Assembly (NCBI GenBank): GCA_002077045.2
Contig: KZ111153.1
Location: 376,860 to 440,859, forward strand
Source of the DNA: Rachicladosporium sp. CCFEE 5018
Lineage: Eukaryota > Ascomycota > Dothideomycetes > Cladosporiales > Cladosporiaceae
Reading direction: 5' to 3'
Length of the DNA stretch: 64,000 nt
A model generated the notes under the pieces. The model did not search any database, had not been told where the DNA came from, and saw nothing but the letters and a program-made list of their open reading frames with translations. This document shows, in pieces, positions 61,901-64,000 of the stretch (position 1 is the stretch's first letter; each line of letters opens with the position of its first letter). Position numbers and translations under genes: made by a program.

Positions 61901-62794
61901 CAAGTTGGCCTAAAGAAGAAGAAGAACCTCGATGAGATCATGCACGACATATGCCAGGAGCACAGGCGTAAGAGGCAGGCATGGGCACATAAGCGCATGG
62001 AAGGCTGGCGGAGTCATCATGGCAGTCATAGCGGGCAGGATGGCGATTCAGTGACCAGCTCCGCCAATGTCAGTCGTACAGCGACACATGCGTCGACTGC
62101 ATCGACTACGGCTGGAGATCACTCGTCAGCAGAATCCGCAATCGAGGAAGCCATTCTCCAATCCGTACGTGAGACTTCCCGTGGCGATCCCGAGGAAGAC
62201 GCAGCTATCGAGCGTGCAATTCGCGCTTCCATGGCCGAGCTTGCAAAGAATCAGAAGACTGGCAATACCTTTGCAGACGAAGATGCTGAGCTTATGAAGG
62301 CTATGGCCGCCAGCATGTCACAGGGCGGCGGTGGAGACGAAGAACTCGAGCGCGCCTTGGCAGCGAGTCTGCGAGAGCAACGAGGTTTGCGCGACGATGC
62401 GAGTGATTTGACCTCTGTTCATGGAGTGGACAGCGTTCGTGACGATGAGACTTTGTTCGGTGACAATGAAGGCGGTGGCATTAGCATGCATGACAACGAG
62501 CCAACGGACGAAAAGCTACCTCCGTATGATGCGGGACATCTAGCCGGTGCTACGAAGAGTGCATTCGAAAAGAGCGGTGGAGGAGAGAAGAGTCGCGAGG
62601 AGCTCGATGAAGAGGAGACAGTGATGAAATACGTGAAGAAGCAGAGCCAGCTGGAGCAACAGCACAAGTCTGCTTGGGAGGGTGAAAGCTCGGCTGCTGG
62701 AGCAGGGCCAAGCGCAGAACGGGTGCATGACGAAGATGAAGAGTTGAAGAAGGCGATGGAACTGAGCTTGAAGGAGTCTGGACCAAGCCAATGA
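58952..62794 (+). CDS. Sterol 3-beta-glucosyltransferase (GT1 family) with VPS13-like segment and ubiquitin-interacting motifs
   Basis: A single-exon frame of 1280 codons. Residues 1-145 are disordered. The GT-B catalytic domain covers about 150-610: MNVVIHVVGSRGDVQPFVAL at its start and the UDP-sugar site HHGGAGTTAAGITAGKPTLV with PFFGDQPFWG near 505-535, typical of UDP-glucose:sterol glucosyltransferases. No PH/GRAM region of the Atg26 type is recognisable. After a Ser-rich linker, residues about 860-945 (GVYDGISGLVTQPVRGAQKE, then GFLKGIGKGIGGVVLKTSAG) resemble the C-terminal segment of VPS13-type lipid-transfer proteins. The last 230 residues hold about five ubiquitin-interacting-like motifs (AAIERAIRASMAEL, AELMKAMAASMSQ, EELERALAASLREQ, EELKKAMELSLKES). 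It probably acts on membrane sterols; the extra parts suggest membrane contact and ubiquitin binding. Confidence 0.88.
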   Translation: MSGKLPESRAGEDGQASQSELPSLIVQQAAEAATGAQSDDSSDRRAGRDVPVHTDTLSNVSSEHDVPPPAYGEVYGTIQENQADFGTKATVADDGRINININQRTRKLSNLLVPALREQQFLASEEKAPPNPYIPPSLGGDRGELPPPPMNVVIHVVGSRGDVQPFVALGKVLKDTYGHRVRLATHPVFEDFVNENGLEFFSIGGDPAELMAFMVKNPGLMPGFDTIRSGDVGNRRKEIGTMIKGCWRSCFEAGDGMGPAATTEALEHWTPDTGDYSAIPFIADAIIANPPSFAHIHCAEKLGVPLHIMFTMPYCPTQAFPHPLANIQSTNADPSVTNYLTYGLVEALTWQGLGDIINRFRTRTLGLDEVSLIWAPSMLNRLKIPHTYCWSPALIPKPKDWGAHITISGFYFLNLATNYTPAPDLQAFLDAGPPPVYIGFGSIVLDDPNGMTKTLFEAVVKSGQRALVSKGWGGMGADELGKPDNVFMLGNVPHDWLFKHVSCVVHHGGAGTTAAGITAGKPTLVVPFFGDQPFWGAMVARAGAGPDPIPAKQLTADKLAEGIKFCLKPSSQDRAHDLAAKIAQEKGSDLGAQYFHQFVDLEHQRCSVSPGRVAVWRLKRTQIRLSAMAACTLSNVGLLKFSELKLYRAREYETDLGPTDPISGATTALVGTASSMMMGVADFPIATLKALHIHPDASKKKKTDGEAGDTETESTSEKTSLDEKSDKLSTMSSRSSVTSPTMKGSSPEPTPSTSRSGSSFNLQESLSKIQSPTQQPGRSMSIALKDNLRRRSQSPSSRTGSSKRSDSPSRDPRKMLETAMDTGKGVQAIIGAGFKSPMEFTMGLSKGFRNAPKLYGDDTVRKPEHVTDFRSGMRAATKEFGLGVYDGISGLVTQPVRGAQKEGAAGFLKGIGKGIGGVVLKTSAGGMAIPAYTMKGIYKEMQSHFGSSIQNYIIAARTAQGVEDWTNGSSEEKAEVVRNWQAMQVGLKKKKNLDEIMHDICQEHRRKRQAWAHKRMEGWRSHHGSHSGQDGDSVTSSANVSRTATHASTASTTAGDHSSAESAIEEAILQSVRETSRGDPEEDAAIERAIRASMAELAKNQKTGNTFADEDAELMKAMAASMSQGGGGDEELERALAASLREQRGLRDDASDLTSVHGVDSVRDDETLFGDNEGGGISMHDNEPTDEKLPPYDAGHLAGATKSAFEKSGGGEKSREELDEEETVMKYVKKQSQLEQQHKSAWEGESSAAGAGPSAERVHDEDEELKKAMELSLKESGPSQ

Positions 62795-63013
62795 AGCGGA
62801 TTGAGCGTGTCACATAATTGAATTCATGGCGACGACTTGATATATAAACGGCAGCTACGATACCCAAACATGCTAAGTGCGTAAAATCAGCCCTTCAGAT
62901 ACATTCTCAAACCGCTATGCATCTTCGTAAACATTCATGACCACCTTTGCCTCATCCCACCACGGCCCAGCATCGACAGATAGCCAGACCTCATGAGCCC
63001 GTATGATACCAGC

Positions 63014-64000
63014 TCAATCCTCCTTCCTCCAAGTGCCGAACACAGCACTTCCGTTGAACGTCAAGTCCGGCACGGCATGCATCGTACTCCTGTAGCCCTC
63101 AAAGTTCGGTTCCAGCGCCTCGAGCGGCACCTTAAGGCCCTTCTCGTACGTTCCACCGAAGTAGTGAGCCTTCAGCTTCTTCGTCTTCGCATCCCTCTTG
63201 CCGTGTCGTGTCCTCAGCTCGCCATTCGAAGCATCCTCATCGTACGCCTCGCCCGCAAATCCGCCGCTCAACTTCTTGCCGTCCAGCTGGATGCGTACAC
63301 CCTGCGACGACTCGCGGCTCGGGTCACGATCATTGAAGTTGTGAGGGATGAACATCACTGAGGTGGATGCCGTATGCATGAGCGTGTTGGGTATATCGAC
63401 GGAGGTCGGTACATGGTGCGCGCCGACGTTGAAGTAGATCACCAGATCTTGATCGTATTCCTCGCTCGGGATGAGACTTTCGCCGTCAGCGAGTTGGGAG
63501 AAATTGACAATCGGATCGAATGGCTCGAGGAAGTTGAAGGGATCCGCGCCGCGAGGCTCTGAGTCCTTCTGACGTAGCACCCACAGGTCGTGCTCGGCCC
63601 AACGCGCGGAGTCACCAAGGGTGGTAGAGTTGATGATCGTGAGATGCGGTGTGTTACCCAGGCCGGTTCCGGAAGTAATCCGATAACCCTTTCGCTCGCC
63701 CCAAGCGTTCTTCTTGTCAGAGTAGACAATGTAGAATTCGCCACCATTCTTGGGCCAGTCGAGACCAGTCTCTTCGGTGACGTTGTACTCGACGAGATGC
63801 ATGGTGTTGCGCTTTGGTACATCAGGCCCGTCCCAGGAGTATGACTTCGTGATCGGCTCGATGGCAAGGCGGACGAGGTCATTCTTGGGACCAGCTACAT
63901 CCATGTCGGCCTTGAAATTGATCACGTGGTCATGCATTGACGTCGATAGGGCGGTGTGAACACGATGACCGTACTCATCCTCGGTCTTGTCGCTGTTCGT
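63014..64000 (-). CDS. Copper amine oxidase, C-terminal part, continues beyond window
   Basis: The frame is open from 64000 down to the stop at 63014, so the 5' part is outside the window. Visible motifs fit the C-terminal catalytic domain of copper-containing amine oxidases: MHDHVINFKADMDVAG (the HxH copper-ligand region), a long beta-rich core, DLVIYFNVGAHHVPTSVDIPN (the later copper His and the PxxxD[LI]P-type site) and VMFIPHNFNDRDPS. The topaquinone Tyr would lie upstream. These enzymes oxidise primary amines to aldehydes with release of ammonia and peroxide. It is convergent with the sterol glucosyltransferase gene, 219 bases between stops. Confidence 0.88.
   Translation of the reverse strand, partial: TNSDKTEDEYGHRVHTALSTSMHDHVINFKADMDVAGPKNDLVRLAIEPITKSYSWDGPDVPKRNTMHLVEYNVTEETGLDWPKNGGEFYIVYSDKKNAWGERKGYRITSGTGLGNTPHLTIINSTTLGDSARWAEHDLWVLRQKDSEPRGADPFNFLEPFDPIVNFSQLADGESLIPSEEYDQDLVIYFNVGAHHVPTSVDIPNTLMHTASTSVMFIPHNFNDRDPSRESSQGVRIQLDGKKLSGGFAGEAYDEDASNGELRTRHGKRDAKTKKLKAHYFGGTYEKGLKVPLEALEPNFEGYRSTMHAVPDLTFNGSAVFGTWRKED

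Noticed and set aside
1..64000. Transposon-mediated origin of the duplication.
   Set aside because: No transposase, reverse transcriptase, terminal repeats or target-site duplications were seen; the segment ends are hidden by the window edge and a gap.

Overview
The window is nuclear DNA from a filamentous ascomycete. It is gene dense, with short GT-AG introns of about 48-70 bases, GCTAAC- or TACTAAT-type branch sites before the 3' splice sites, and genes on both strands without operons. Several products are fungus-typical: an STB6-like protein, an SBDS-domain RTC3-like protein, 2EXR/F-box-like proteins, a DUF7025-type AAA+ ATPase and a sterol glucosyltransferase with ubiquitin-interacting motifs. 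Protein style suggests Dothideomycetes, possibly a black-yeast-like lineage with a partly duplicated genome; that placement is inference only.

Two runs of 100 N (18843-18942 and 36031-36130) divide the window into block A (1-18842), block B (18943-36030) and block C (36131-64000). Block A and the stretch 40497-59443 of block C are two colinear, same-orientation copies of one segment. Each carries, in order: an AT-hook protein (minus), an unrecognised 277-residue protein (minus), an SCOC-like coiled-coil protein (plus), UTP11 (minus), an unrecognised protein with a C-terminal membrane helix (plus), an F-box-like protein (minus), an STB6-like protein (minus), a decayed gene (plus), an RTC3-like protein (plus), an F-box/CUE-like protein (plus), an unrecognised acidic protein (minus) and a sterol glucosyltransferase (plus). 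The copies have degraded differently: the membrane-helix gene is broken in copy 1 and open in copy 2, STB6 is open in copy 1 and interrupted in copy 2, and the decayed gene is broken at different sites in both. Divergence between copies is patchy.

Block B carries single-copy genes: an aminotransferase class V/cysteine desulfurase-like enzyme (5' end missing), an F-box-like protein, a 2-hydroxyacid dehydrogenase, an NLR-like protein head to head with a DUF7025 AAA+ ATPase, the proteasome subunit beta5 (PRE2), a CDK-like kinase, a TBC Rab-GAP, a PQ-loop membrane protein and an SSXT (SS18-like) protein. Block C begins with the missing 5' end of the desulfurase-like gene, on the minus strand, which implies that block B is placed in the wrong orientation. 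Block C then has an unrecognised gene, copy 2, the complete sterol glucosyltransferase and a partial copper amine oxidase at the right edge.

The genes are mostly housekeeping or regulatory and do not form an evident pathway. I found no convincing new biological system. The most informative signals are the large segmental duplication with reciprocal gene decay, its mosaic divergence, and the orientation conflict at the assembly gaps. I saw no transposase, CRISPR array, rRNA or tRNA.
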